Below, in pieces: positions 9,000-17,423 of a DNA stretch of 64,000 nucleotides; positions within the stretch are counted from its first letter, which is position 1; every line of letters starts with the position of its first letter. Made by a program: the position numbers and the translations under genes. Below the pieces are notes generated by a model. That model made no database searches. It saw only the letters and a program-made list of their open reading frames with translations, and was not told the origin of the DNA. This stretch comes from Pandoraea oxalativorans (GTDB lineage Bacteria; Pseudomonadota; Gammaproteobacteria; Burkholderiales; Burkholderiaceae), in the NCBI RefSeq assembly GCF_000972785.3, contig NZ_CP011253.3:372001-436000 (forward strand), read 5' to 3'.

Positions 9000-10685
9000 T
9001 CAGGCGAGCGCCGTCGCCTGCGCAAGGGCGCTGGCCAGACGCGAGGCGTCGAGCTGCAACCAACGGGCGCAGATATGGTGATCGGGGCGAACGAGGTATG
9101 CCGTGCCATCTGCCGCGCCGTACTTGGCGGCGGCGTGGCCTGTCGGGTCGGGCAACGTGAGGTCGGCGCCCGCCACGGTGTTCTCGGACAGCGCAAAGGC
9201 GATGACCTTGACGGGCACGCCACGCTCGCGCCACGTCACGATGGCCTGACGTAGCGCATCGTCGAGCGGCGCATCGCCGAACGTCACGAGATGGAATGCC
9301 GCGCCGAGATGATCGTAGAGATAGTCGTTCTCGGCGAGTTTCACGTTCGGCGTCGGCGCGCCGACGGTCGGTCCTGCCGTCATCGTCGCGTTATCGTCGT
9401 TCGGGCAGTTGAGCGGCGAGTGACGATAGTCGTGTGCGCGCGACGTGCGCCAGTGGAACAGCGGACGCACGAATTCATGATCGAGCGAGAGGTCGAGCAC
9501 GGCGTCGCGCAGCACGCGGAATCCGTGCGACGGCGGCGTCATGAAGCGCGTGCTTTTGCCCGCTTCCGAAATGATTTCGCGTGCAGCGCCCACTCGGTCG
9601 TGCGTGTAGGACGCGAGCAACGGCGTCGGAGCCGCGCCCTTGACGACGGCCGCGAGTTTCCACGACAGGTCGATGGCGTCCTGAAAACCGGTGTTGGCCC
9701 CGCGCACGCCGAAGATCGGCAGCAGGTGCGCGGCGTCGCCAGCGAACAGCACGCGCCCATGTACGTAGTCGGGCAGCGTCAGCGCGCGCGCCGAGTACAC
9801 CGAGCACCAGTCGAGTTCCCACGGCTTGCCGCCGAGACCCATCATGTCGAGTTGCGCGTTGATGCGCGCGCGAATCGTTTCCGGTTGCAGCGCGTGTTCG
9901 GACGTCTCGTCGACGGGCAACTGGTAGTCCACCCGCCAGATCTCGCCCGGTTCACGATGCATCAGCACAGTGTTGCCCGGGTTCCAGTCGGGCGCGAAGA
10001 AGGCAAGACGCTCGGTCGGCAGATCGAGATCGATGCGAATGTCGGCGATGACGAAGCGACCCTCGTAGCTCGCGCCTTCGAAGCGCAGGCCGAGCGTGGA
10101 GCGCACCGTCGAGCGCGCGCCGTCGGCGGCCACGAGCCAGTTCGTGCGCTGCGTGTACTCGCCCTCGGGCGTGTCGATTTGCAGCGCGACGCCGTCGACG
10201 TCCTGTGTCAGTCCGATCAGCTTGTTGCCCCAGCGCATTTCGACGAGCGGTTCGCGCTCGATGGCGTCGACGAGATAGCTCTCGAGCACGTTTTGCTGGA
10301 GGTTGATGAGCGGTGCGAAGCGGTCGTCGTCATCGACGGGCGACTCCATGCGAAACACGCGCTGGCCGCGATAGTACGAGTTGCCGCTCGTCCACGGCAG
10401 ACCGTTGGCGACGACGGCATCGGCCACGCCGACCGCTTGCAGAATCTCCTGCGAGCGGCGCGTGAAGACAATCGCACGGCTGCCTTCGGAGACTTGCTGT
10501 TCGGCCTGCAGCACAACGCAGCGCACACCGTGACGCCCCAGCGCCAGCGCCGTGACCATGCCGATCGGACCGCCGCCCACGATGGTGACGGGCACGGGCG
10601 GGGCGTCGCTCTGCGGTGCAAAGTGGGGATAGACGCGGTACGTGTGATACAGCGACGCGCGCGGGGTGGTCTCTGGTTTATGCAT
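9000..10685 (-). CDS. FAD-dependent aromatic-ring monooxygenase (MhpA/PheA-like)
   Basis: A 561-residue group A flavoprotein hydroxylase. The FAD-binding GGGPIG lies near residue 37 (VTIVGGGPIGMVTALALGR). The DG motif appears as WLVAADGARSTVRSTLG, and the second FAD motif as GRVLFAGDAAHLLPIFGVRG. The C-terminal 120 residues form the thioredoxin-like tail of phenol-hydroxylase relatives, ending in DHHICARWLQ. It would use NAD(P)H and O2 to hydroxylate a phenolic compound in the cytoplasm; similarity to 3-(3-hydroxyphenyl)propionate hydroxylase is only at family level. It heads the operon with DUF2783 and MFS genes and is divergent from a MarR gene. No ring-cleavage enzyme lies nearby. Confidence 0.88.
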   Translation of the reverse strand: MHKPETTPRASLYHTYRVYPHFAPQSDAPPVPVTIVGGGPIGMVTALALGRHGVRCVVLQAEQQVSEGSRAIVFTRRSQEILQAVGVADAVVANGLPWTSGNSYYRGQRVFRMESPVDDDDRFAPLINLQQNVLESYLVDAIEREPLVEMRWGNKLIGLTQDVDGVALQIDTPEGEYTQRTNWLVAADGARSTVRSTLGLRFEGASYEGRFVIADIRIDLDLPTERLAFFAPDWNPGNTVLMHREPGEIWRVDYQLPVDETSEHALQPETIRARINAQLDMMGLGGKPWELDWCSVYSARALTLPDYVHGRVLFAGDAAHLLPIFGVRGANTGFQDAIDLSWKLAAVVKGAAPTPLLASYTHDRVGAAREIISEAGKSTRFMTPPSHGFRVLRDAVLDLSLDHEFVRPLFHWRTSRAHDYRHSPLNCPNDDNATMTAGPTVGAPTPNVKLAENDYLYDHLGAAFHLVTFGDAPLDDALRQAIVTWRERGVPVKVIAFALSENTVAGADLTLPDPTGHAAAKYGAADGTAYLVRPDHHICARWLQLDASRLASALAQATALA

Positions 10686-10798
10686 GGTGATGCGGCACCC
10701 GAAAAGCCGCTCGGCGCGTGTGGGGCGAAGCCTCGTGTCAGCGGGGGAGGCAGCGCAGCCATTGCGCGCGAATGACGAAGAACGTCATCGAGCATTTA

Positions 10799-10812
10799 GT
10801 TGCTAACGCAAC
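10799..10812. promoter_or_regulatory. MarR-type operator, copy 1
   Basis: GTTGC-TAAC-GCAAC, a perfect 5-bp-arm inverted repeat with a 4-base centre. It lies between the divergent monooxygenase and MarR genes. A second copy with the same arms starts 31 bases further on, about three helical turns. Confidence 0.7.
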
Positions 10813-10829
10813 AATTCTAGTGTGCTAAT

Positions 10830-10843
10830 GTTGCGTTCGCAAC
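10830..10843. promoter_or_regulatory. MarR-type operator, copy 2
   Basis: GTTGC-GTTC-GCAAC, with the same arms and spacing as the copy at 10799. The repeated site in a divergent promoter next to a MarR gene strongly suggests binding by that regulator; this is inference. Confidence 0.7.
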
Positions 10844-10881
10844 CAAATATCGACCCATTTCGTCTAGGGGAAAACACTGAA

Positions 10882-11337
10882 ATGCGGCCATCCCACAAAT
10901 CGCTCGACCGGTTTCTGACGTACAAGATGCACCGCCTGATGAAGCAGCACGACAGGCGCGTCGCGCAGTCGTACGCGGACGGTGCGCAGTTGAGTCTGGC
11001 GGAATCGCGCGTGCTGGCGGCGGTGGGCACGGCCGGGGCATTGTCGAACTCGGAGCTGGCGCGCCGGGCGAATCTGGACAAGAGTCAGGCGAGCCGTGGG
11101 GCGGACGGGCTGGTCACGCGCGGGCTGGTGCGCCGTGCCCCGGACGAGCATGACGGCCGTGCCGTCAAAGTGACGCTCACGCCGGAGGGCGAGCGTGTCT
11201 GGCGCGTGGTGATCGACGCCGCACGCACGCATTACGAACGACTGTTCGAAGCACTGAGCGACGACGAGATGCGCGTGTACGAGCGTCTGCTGGACAAACT
11301 GCTGCTGCGCTCGGACGAGCTCGATGAGTTGGAGTGA
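10882..11337 (+). CDS. MarR-family transcriptional regulator
   Basis: A 151-residue regulator of usual MarR size. The winged helix is complete: SLAESRVLAAVG, GALSNSELARRANLDKSQAS as the recognition helix region, then LVTRGLVRRAPDEHDGRAVK as the wing with the typical D-x-R pattern, and TPEGERVW. The start at 10882 (MRPSHKSLDRF) fits family N-termini. It is divergent from the aromatic monooxygenase operon; two copies of GTTGC-N4-GCAAC stand between them. It most likely represses that operon until a phenolic ligand binds. Confidence 0.9.
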   Translation: MRPSHKSLDRFLTYKMHRLMKQHDRRVAQSYADGAQLSLAESRVLAAVGTAGALSNSELARRANLDKSQASRGADGLVTRGLVRRAPDEHDGRAVKVTLTPEGERVWRVVIDAARTHYERLFEALSDDEMRVYERLLDKLLLRSDELDELE

Positions 11338-11379
11338 GTCGGCATCACTACCGCGCCGCGCGCGTCGACACCATGAAGT

Positions 11380-11404
11380 AGGGCACCCGAAGGTGCCCTT
11401 TTTT
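11380..11404 (+). terminator. Rho-independent terminator of the MarR gene
   Basis: AGGGCACC and GGTGCCCT form an 8-bp stem with a CGAA loop followed by six T. It lies about 40 bases after the MarR stop codon. Confidence 0.9.
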
Positions 11405-11424
11405 ATCGCTGACGGCTGACTCGA

Positions 11425-13137
11425 TTACGCAAAGTTCAGCGTCTTCGTCAGGTCGCCCGGCGGGTTCGTGCCGCGTGCCGCGAAGGCGGCGTTGCGATAC
11501 GCGATGCCTTCGAGCGTCGGCAGGTCGTGCAGACGTGTGACGAATCGCAGGATCGACGTGGTGTCGTAGAACGTGTGATCGACAGTGCCGCGCTTGGCGA
11601 ACGGCGACACCACGATGGCCGGAATGCGCGAACCCGGACCCCAGCGGTCGCCCTTCGGCGGCGCCACGTGATCCCACCAGCCGCCGTTCTCGTCATACGT
11701 GATCACGACCACCATGTTGTTCCACTGCGGCGACTTCATCAGATGCGCAAGCACGTTCGCCACGTGCTGGTCGCCAGACTCCACGTCCGAATAGCCCGCG
11801 TGCTGATTCAGGTTGCCCTGCGGCTTGTAGAACGTGACGGCGGGCAGTTTGCCTGCAATCGCGTCGGCGATGAATTTGTTCGAGATCGGGCTGTCGCCCT
11901 CGCCGCCATCGCGCAGGTGTTCCTCGCGTGCCGCCGTGCCCGGTGCGAACTGGGCGAAGTAGTTGAACGGCTGATGGTGGTACTGGAAGTTCGGCTTGTC
12001 CGCGCCGCCCTTGTGATCGAGCGCCGATTGCCATGCACCCGCATACCACGCCCAGGACACGCCCTTCGTCGACAGCAGGTCGCCGATGGTGGCGTAGTTC
12101 TGCGGCGGCAGCGTGGCCGGGTTCGACGGATCGGCCAGACGCTTGTCGCCCGAGGCGGCCGGTTTGATCGGCGACGGCTGATACGCGGGCATCATCGTGT
12201 TCACGGCGAAGTTGTCCGGCGTGATCGCACCGTCGCGCACGAACTTCGGCTTGCCGTCGGCAGCCGAGGCGGGCGAGTCGGGCGCAACCGCGAGACGCAC
12301 ACCCTGCGGGCCGTCGGCCAGCACGGCGATCTTGTCCCTGGCCGGGCTCTGCGCGGCGTTCGGATACATCGGCGGACGCGCCGTCACGAGGAACTGGTGA
12401 TTCAGGAACGAGCCACCGAAGGCCGCCATGAAGAAGTTGTCGCACATCGTGTACTGCTGCGCGATCTTGTACAGGTCGAGCGTCCTGGCCGTGTCGCCGT
12501 AGTAACCCATCACCAGACCGCCTGAGTCTGCCCACGCGGCGAACTGGTTGTTCGCGCCGTCGTTGATCTGCATCTGGTTCTGCCAGAACAGGTGCCACAG
12601 ATCGCGGGTGATGACCGACTCCGGCAGCAGCTTGCCTTCGGCGTCCTTGAGCATGAACGGTGCGTTCGGCTGGCGCGCAATGTCCTTCTCGGTGATGTGG
12701 TACTTCTTGCCGCCGATCATCTGCGCGCGCGGCACCAGACCGTCGAACACCGGCGGGAGCAGCGACATCGGCGTCTTGCCGTCGCGATCGAGCTGCGTGT
12801 AGCTCGATGCGGTCACCTTCGACAGCGGCTTCTCGATACCGGGGAAGTCGGCGAACAGATTGTTGAAGCTGCGGTTCTCGAGATAGATCACGACGACCGT
12901 CTTCACATTGGCCTTGAGCTGGGCATCGAACGTGCCGCCCGCAGCGACGGCAGTCGGTGCACCGGCGCCGCCTTCGGTTGCGCAGCCACTCAGCGAAGCG
13001 CCTGCGGCACCGGCGGCGCCGATGGCGGCCAGACCTTGCAAAATGCGGCGACGTTGCGGATTCGTCGGATCGTCGTCGTGCGAGAGGTCGGCGTCGAGCG
13101 CCGGATCGTGCGGCTGGGGCGTAGTGTCGTGCGTCAT
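11425..13137 (-). CDS. Exported phosphoesterase (acid phosphatase / phospholipase C family)
   Basis: A 570-residue protein of the AcpA/PLC phosphoesterase family. RRRILQGLAAIGAAGAAGAS near residue 30, followed by LSGC, looks like a Tat-type signal with a lipobox, so the protein is probably an exported lipoprotein. The catalytic start is VVVIYLENRSFNNLFADFPG, with the metal-binding E-N-R and nucleophile region. The metal-binding NHQF, AGYSDVESGDQH and TYDENGGWWDHVAPPKGDRW follow. These enzymes cleave phosphate from monoesters or phospholipids to release phosphate. The start at 13137 has AAGGA upstream. A Pho box 156 bases upstream suggests induction under phosphate starvation. Confidence 0.88.
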   Translation of the reverse strand: MTHDTTPQPHDPALDADLSHDDDPTNPQRRRILQGLAAIGAAGAAGASLSGCATEGGAGAPTAVAAGGTFDAQLKANVKTVVVIYLENRSFNNLFADFPGIEKPLSKVTASSYTQLDRDGKTPMSLLPPVFDGLVPRAQMIGGKKYHITEKDIARQPNAPFMLKDAEGKLLPESVITRDLWHLFWQNQMQINDGANNQFAAWADSGGLVMGYYGDTARTLDLYKIAQQYTMCDNFFMAAFGGSFLNHQFLVTARPPMYPNAAQSPARDKIAVLADGPQGVRLAVAPDSPASAADGKPKFVRDGAITPDNFAVNTMMPAYQPSPIKPAASGDKRLADPSNPATLPPQNYATIGDLLSTKGVSWAWYAGAWQSALDHKGGADKPNFQYHHQPFNYFAQFAPGTAAREEHLRDGGEGDSPISNKFIADAIAGKLPAVTFYKPQGNLNQHAGYSDVESGDQHVANVLAHLMKSPQWNNMVVVITYDENGGWWDHVAPPKGDRWGPGSRIPAIVVSPFAKRGTVDHTFYDTTSILRFVTRLHDLPTLEGIAYRNAAFAARGTNPPGDLTKTLNFA

Positions 13138-13276
13138 GATGTCCTTGTTTGACGTGTCGGGCAGTGGGGCGCGCGTGAGCGCCCGCAACCGGTCGGCAAG
13201 GACTGACGGGCAGGACCCGCAGGAAGCTACGGAACCTTAACGTGTCGGCTTGCCCGGGCGGGCGAGGCAAGCGACG

Positions 13277-13310
13277 TTTTTACGCGGGGAATGTGACATT
13301 TCAGTGACAT
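13277..13310 (-). promoter_or_regulatory. Pho box and promoter of the phosphoesterase gene
   Basis: On the minus strand ATGTCAC-TGAA-ATGTCAC gives two direct 7-base repeats separated by 4 bases (13293-13310), the exact layout of PhoB binding sites. Ten bases further on stands TAAAAA (13277-13282) as a -10 element; PhoB-dependent promoters typically have the box at that distance in place of -35. The downstream gene encodes a phosphatase-type enzyme, which fits. Confidence 0.75.
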
Positions 13311-13449
13311 CGTCGATGCGTCACGCAGTGTGAAACAGGCTGAGGCCGGTGCGCTTGCGGATCGCGCCGGTTCGGCGGATGAGCGACGCGCTGAACCTTA
13401 ACTTGACGACGAGCGTGACGACGCGCAAAAAGCGCCGCGTCCGGATCGA

Positions 13450-14370
13450 CTAGACGGTCCGACGTCCCGGATAGCCCGTGTCCTGAAAGAGTCCGGTCTG
13501 GAATTGCTCCACCAGATCGTCGAGCAGCGCGCGCAGGGCGCTGGGCATCTGCTTGCGCGAGATGTACACGCCATAGACGGTCATTTCGCGCGGCACGTAG
13601 TCGGGCAGCAGTGCGACGAGCGAACCGTCGCGCAGGTGCGGCAGCGTCGAGTAGACCGGCTGCATCGAGATGCCTGCGCTGGCGAGCGTTGCGGCGAACA
13701 CCACGTTCACTTCGTTAGCCGACAGATTGCCGCCCACGGGTACGCCGAGCGGCACGCCGTCGTGCGTGAATTGCCAGAGGCTCTTGCCGAAGTAGGTGTA
13801 CGTGAGACAGTTGTGAAGCGCGAGGTCTTCGGCGCGCTTCGGCGTGCCATGACGTTGCAGATAGGACGGTGCTGCGCAAACGACGGAATGGCACGTCGCA
13901 AGCTTGCGGGCGATGAGGCCCGGCGACGGCTCGGTCGTCACGCGAATGGCGAGGTCGATGCGCTCGTCGACCAGATCGACGGTGCGGTCCGCGACCACGA
14001 GATCGATCGCTACGCCCGGGTGCTTCACGATGAAGCGCGTGACCGCTGCGGCCAGAAACGCCTGCCCGAGTGACGTGCTGCACGCGACGCGCAACAAGCC
14101 GCGCGGCGTGCTGTCGGCGTTCGAGGCGCACGCCAGATCGTCGGCGATGCCGAGCATTTCGCGACAGCGCGGCAGGGCGTCGTTACCGGCGTCGGTGAGG
14201 CTCACCGCGCGGGTTGTCCGATGCAGCAGGCGGGTGCCGAGCCACGCTTCGAGTTCCGCGAGATAGCGCGAGACCATCGCCCGCGACATATCGAGCCGCT
14301 GGGCCGCCGCCGTCAGCGAGCCGCGCTCGGCCACTTCCGTAAAGACCCGCATCGCCGTCAGACGGTCCAT
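13450..14370 (-). CDS. LysR-family transcriptional regulator
   Basis: A 306-residue LysR protein. The helix-turn-helix lies at about residues 15-45 (RGSLTAAAQRLDMSRAMVSR, then LEAWLGTRLLHRTTRAVSLT). The effector domain is of the CrgA-like type. ATG 14370 (MDRLTAMRVF) is the usual LysR start; the open frame upstream is not LysR-like. It is divergent from the DsbA-like gene at 14526, which with the following NAD(P)-binding gene is its likely target. The ligand is unknown. Confidence 0.9.
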   Translation of the reverse strand: MDRLTAMRVFTEVAERGSLTAAAQRLDMSRAMVSRYLAELEAWLGTRLLHRTTRAVSLTDAGNDALPRCREMLGIADDLACASNADSTPRGLLRVACSTSLGQAFLAAAVTRFIVKHPGVAIDLVVADRTVDLVDERIDLAIRVTTEPSPGLIARKLATCHSVVCAAPSYLQRHGTPKRAEDLALHNCLTYTYFGKSLWQFTHDGVPLGVPVGGNLSANEVNVVFAATLASAGISMQPVYSTLPHLRDGSLVALLPDYVPREMTVYGVYISRKQMPSALRALLDDLVEQFQTGLFQDTGYPGRRTV

Positions 14371-14525
14371 GATTTGCTCGATCGATGCAACAAAGTGATC
14401 GATATTATGGGCTTTTTTTGCGCGAGTGGCGCGACTACGATGGCAATCATGGAAAGCGCACGATCTTCCTCTCTGGGGCTTGCAATGGTCCCGGACGGCG
14501 CGCTGCAACACACAGGAACCCCGCC

Positions 14526-15269
14526 ATGACGTCAGCCACACCGCAAAGCGCTCATCAAGCCACGCTGCATTACATCGCCGACCCGCTGTGCGGCTGGTGC
14601 TACGCCGCAGCACCCCTCGTGCGTGCCGCGCGCGACGTGGCGGGTCTCGACGTCGCATTTCACGGCGGCGGCATGATGGCGGGCCCGAATGCCCAACCCG
14701 TCACGCCGCAGTTGCGCAACTACGTCATGCCGCACGATCACCGGATCGCAGCGCTGACCGGCCAGCCGTTCGGCGACGCTTATTTCGAAGGCCTGCTTCG
14801 TGATCGCACCGCCGTGTTCGATTCCGCACCGCCCACGGCGGCAGTGCTGGCGGCCGAAGCGCTGGCGGGACGCGGCCTCGACATGTTCGCCGCCGTGCAG
14901 CGCGCGCACTACGTCGACGGCAAACGCATCGCCGATCGCGACGTGCTGATCGATCTCGCGGCGGACCTCGGACTGGACCGAGACGCTTTCGGCAAAGCAT
15001 TCGACGCACAGGACCCCAACGCGCTCATGCAGCACTTCCGCGATAGCCGCACGTGGCTCACGCGCATGGGCGGTAGCGGCTTCCCGACGTTCGCGCTGGA
15101 GATCGAAGGCCAACTGGAACGGCTCGAACCCGGTCGCTATCTCGGTCAGCCGGACGCGTGGCGCGATGCGCTTCGCGAGCGCCTGCTGGCGGCGCAGCCC
15201 ACCGCAGTTGGCGACGCGGGCGACGCTGGCGCATTACCCCGGTGCGGCCCCGACGGCTGCGCGATCTGA
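14526..15269 (+). CDS. DsbA-family (FrnE-like) thioredoxin-fold oxidoreductase
   Basis: A 247-residue cytoplasmic protein, with no signal peptide. It has a DsbA-type fold with DPLCGWCYAAAP near residue 20, giving the redox pair CGWC, and a cis-Pro loop (GGSGFPTFALEIEG) near residue 185. This is the arrangement of the FrnE/2-hydroxychromene-2-carboxylate isomerase-like subgroup. It ends in a CGPDGC motif, an extra Cys pair. It probably acts as a dithiol oxidoreductase; the partner is unknown. It is followed 71 bases later by an NAD(P)-binding protein and is divergent from a LysR gene. Confidence 0.85.
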   Translation: MTSATPQSAHQATLHYIADPLCGWCYAAAPLVRAARDVAGLDVAFHGGGMMAGPNAQPVTPQLRNYVMPHDHRIAALTGQPFGDAYFEGLLRDRTAVFDSAPPTAAVLAAEALAGRGLDMFAAVQRAHYVDGKRIADRDVLIDLAADLGLDRDAFGKAFDAQDPNALMQHFRDSRTWLTRMGGSGFPTFALEIEGQLERLEPGRYLGQPDAWRDALRERLLAAQPTAVGDAGDAGALPRCGPDGCAI

Positions 15270-15340
15270 GTTTCATTGAGCCTCACTCGTCGCCTGAATT
15301 TCACCCGCAAGTCATCCCCCTCATCCACAGGAGCCTCCTG

Positions 15341-15961
15341 ATGAAAGTCGCACTGATTGGTATTACGGGCCGCGTCGGAACGCGCGTTGCCGAAGAACTG
15401 CTGCAACGTGGTCACACGGTCACGGGCATCGCCCGGAGTCCGGAGCGCGTCGAAGCGGAGAACGGTCTCACCGTGGTCAAGGGCGACGCGTCCGATCCGT
15501 CGTCGCTCGCGCCGCTGCTGGCCGGTCACGACGCCGTGATTAGCGCCGGTCGCTTTGTCTCGATGGACGCCGCTAAACTCGTCGACGCCGTGAAGCGTGC
15601 CGGCGTACCGCGCCTGCTGGTGGTCGGCGGTGCGGGCAGTCTCGAGATCGCGCCGGGCAAGGCGCTCATCGACACGCCGGAATTCCCGGACGCCTACAAG
15701 CCCGAAGCGAGTGCCGGTGGCGTATTCCTGAAAGTGCTGCGCACCGAGCCGAAGGATTCGTCGCTGAATTGGACGTTCCTGTCGCCGTCGGCACTGTTCG
15801 AGCCGGGCGAGCGCACGGGCAAGTTCCGCATCGGTGGCGATGGCCTGCTCGTCGACGCGAACGGCAAGAGCTGGATCTCGATGGAAGACTACGCCATTGC
15901 GCTGGTCGACGAGTTGGAGAAGAACCAGCACCCGCGCGCCCGTTTCACTGTCGGCTACTGA
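15341..15961 (+). CDS. NAD(P)-binding atypical short-chain reductase (NmrA/YwnB-like)
   Basis: A 206-residue protein with an N-terminal Rossmann motif, MKVALIGITGRVGTRVAEEL. DAS and AVISAGRF follow, then PRLLVVGGAGSLEIAPGKAL. There is no YxxxK active site, which is typical of atypical SDRs of the NmrA/BVR-B type. The start at 15341 has CAGGAG upstream. It probably binds NAD(P) and acts as a reductase or redox sensor in the cytoplasm. It is likely cotranscribed with the DsbA-like gene. Confidence 0.85.
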   Translation: MKVALIGITGRVGTRVAEELLQRGHTVTGIARSPERVEAENGLTVVKGDASDPSSLAPLLAGHDAVISAGRFVSMDAAKLVDAVKRAGVPRLLVVGGAGSLEIAPGKALIDTPEFPDAYKPEASAGGVFLKVLRTEPKDSSLNWTFLSPSALFEPGERTGKFRIGGDGLLVDANGKSWISMEDYAIALVDELEKNQHPRARFTVGY

Positions 15962-16006
15962 GACGCGGGAGGCAGGTGACGCTCAAGCGCGTGGCAATCA
16001 CGTCGA

Positions 16007-16666
16007 TCAGCGCGCCTGCCGGAATGTGAGGTTGTCACGCACGGCCTGGGCGTCGAAGCTACCTTCGACGCTCGCAATGCCGTGATAGACGAGTCGCGAG
16101 GGCCCTCCCCAGACGACGACGTCGCCCGGCTCCAGCCGCACGCGCCGCGTGCGGTCGCCTCGTTGCAGGCCGCCCCACAGAAAGACAGCGGGCAGGCCCA
16201 GCGAGACGGACACGATAGGCGCGCCCAACTCCCGTTCGTCGCGATCCTGATGCAACGTCAGTCGCGCGTCGAGCGTATAGCGGTTGATCAGGCACGCGTC
16301 GGGCGAGAAGTTGCGATATCCGGCGGCCTCGGACGCGTCGCTTGCGAGTGCGACGAACGAAGCTGGCATCGCAGGCCACGGCTGTTTCGAGAGCGGATCG
16401 TGCGTGCCGTATCGATAGCCCATCTTGTCGCTGATCCATCCCACGTCGCCGCAATTGGTCATGGCGACCGACATCCGCTTGCCGCCCGGCGTCAGCCAGT
16501 GACGCAACGGGGCCTGCGCAATCACCGCATCGATATCCGCTTGCAGCGCCGCGAGACGCGAACGCGCGAAGCCGCGCAGCACGAACGCGCCCGGACCGAG
16601 CGTGTCGGTATGCGGGACGGGGGCGGTGTCGTCGTCGGCATCGTTGCCGAAGAGGTCGAGCGTCAT
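16007..16666 (-). CDS. alkB: DNA oxidative demethylase AlkB
   Basis: A 219-residue Fe(II)/2-oxoglutarate dioxygenase, nearly the length of E. coli AlkB. It begins MTLDLFGN. Substrate-binding segments are GKRMSVAMTNCGDVGWISDK and GYRYG. Iron ligands are in TLHQDRDE (H-x-D) and the distal His in SRLVYHG, and the oxoglutarate-binding Arg is in DNLTFRQAR near the C-terminus. It removes methyl groups from 1-methyladenine and 3-methylcytosine in DNA. It is the third gene after ada and a second 2OG oxygenase, 25 bases downstream, and so belongs to the adaptive response to alkylation. Confidence 0.93.
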   Translation of the reverse strand: MTLDLFGNDADDDTAPVPHTDTLGPGAFVLRGFARSRLAALQADIDAVIAQAPLRHWLTPGGKRMSVAMTNCGDVGWISDKMGYRYGTHDPLSKQPWPAMPASFVALASDASEAAGYRNFSPDACLINRYTLDARLTLHQDRDERELGAPIVSVSLGLPAVFLWGGLQRGDRTRRVRLEPGDVVVWGGPSRLVYHGIASVEGSFDAQAVRDNLTFRQAR

Positions 16667-16691
16667 GGCGATATCATGGGGCCTGAAGGTG

Positions 16692-17423
16692 TCAGGTGGC
16701 GTCGTGCAGGATCACGCCGAGCGTGAGGCGATGGCCGCTGCGCACGCGGCTCACGCCGTGCCGCATGTTCACGCGGTACACGCCCCGTGTGCCGTTTACC
16801 GGCCGGTGATGCACGGCGAAGACCACCGCGTCGCCACGCGTAAGCGGCACCACTTCCGCACGCGACTGCATGCGCGGACGTTGCTCCGTCAGCACGAACT
16901 CGCCACCGGTAAAGTCCTCGCCGGGCTGCGACAGCAGAATCGCCACCTGCAACGGGAAGACATGCTCCCCATAGAGATCCTGATGCAGGCAATTGTAGTC
17001 GCCTGCTTCGTAACGCAAAAGCAAGGGTGTCGGGCGCCGCTGACCGGCGTCGTGGCATTGCGCGAGGTAGGCGCGATGCGTCGGCGGATAGCGCGTGTCG
17101 ATGCCCATGGCCTTGTACCAGCGGTGCGCAATGTCGCGCAGCGGCGCGTAGAACGCTTCGCGCAATTCGGCGACGAGCGACGGCAGCGGGTAGGCGAAGT
17201 ACTGATACTCGCCTTGCCCGAAGCCGTGGCGCGCCATCACGATCCGGCTGCGAAAGCGTTCGGACGTCGGTGTAGTGCCGGTGCGTCCGTTCGTCTCTCC
17301 GTACATTTCGCGCAGCGCTGCGCACTCGTCGGCACCCAGCAGATTCGGCATGCGCGCCGCGCCGAAATCGTTCAGTTCGTCTTCCAGCGCGGCCCAGTCG
17401 AGCGACGTGATGCGAGCGCTCAC
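16692..17423 (-). CDS. 2-oxoglutarate-Fe(II) oxygenase in the ada-alkB operon
   Basis: A 243-residue dioxygenase. The iron site is CLHQDLYGEH (H-x-D, near residue 140) with the distal His and an Arg in NMRHGVSRVRSGHRLTLG near 220. The GTG start at 17423 overlaps the ada stop codon, so translation is coupled. Proteins of this type often sit beside ada and alkB in Burkholderia-like genomes. Its substrate is not known, but context points to DNA or RNA alkylation damage. It is not AlkB itself: the AlkB N-terminal lid is absent and the operon already has an AlkB. Confidence 0.85.
   Translation of the reverse strand: MSARITSLDWAALEDELNDFGAARMPNLLGADECAALREMYGETNGRTGTTPTSERFRSRIVMARHGFGQGEYQYFAYPLPSLVAELREAFYAPLRDIAHRWYKAMGIDTRYPPTHRAYLAQCHDAGQRRPTPLLLRYEAGDYNCLHQDLYGEHVFPLQVAILLSQPGEDFTGGEFVLTEQRPRMQSRAEVVPLTRGDAVVFAVHHRPVNGTRGVYRVNMRHGVSRVRSGHRLTLGVILHDAT

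Noticed and set aside
7131..9254. Very long open frame (707 codons) on the plus strand opposite the MFS and monooxygenase genes
   Set aside because: The translation is Arg/His/Asp-rich with no domain, and it is antisense to three genes with clear families. Long antisense frames are expected in high-GC DNA.
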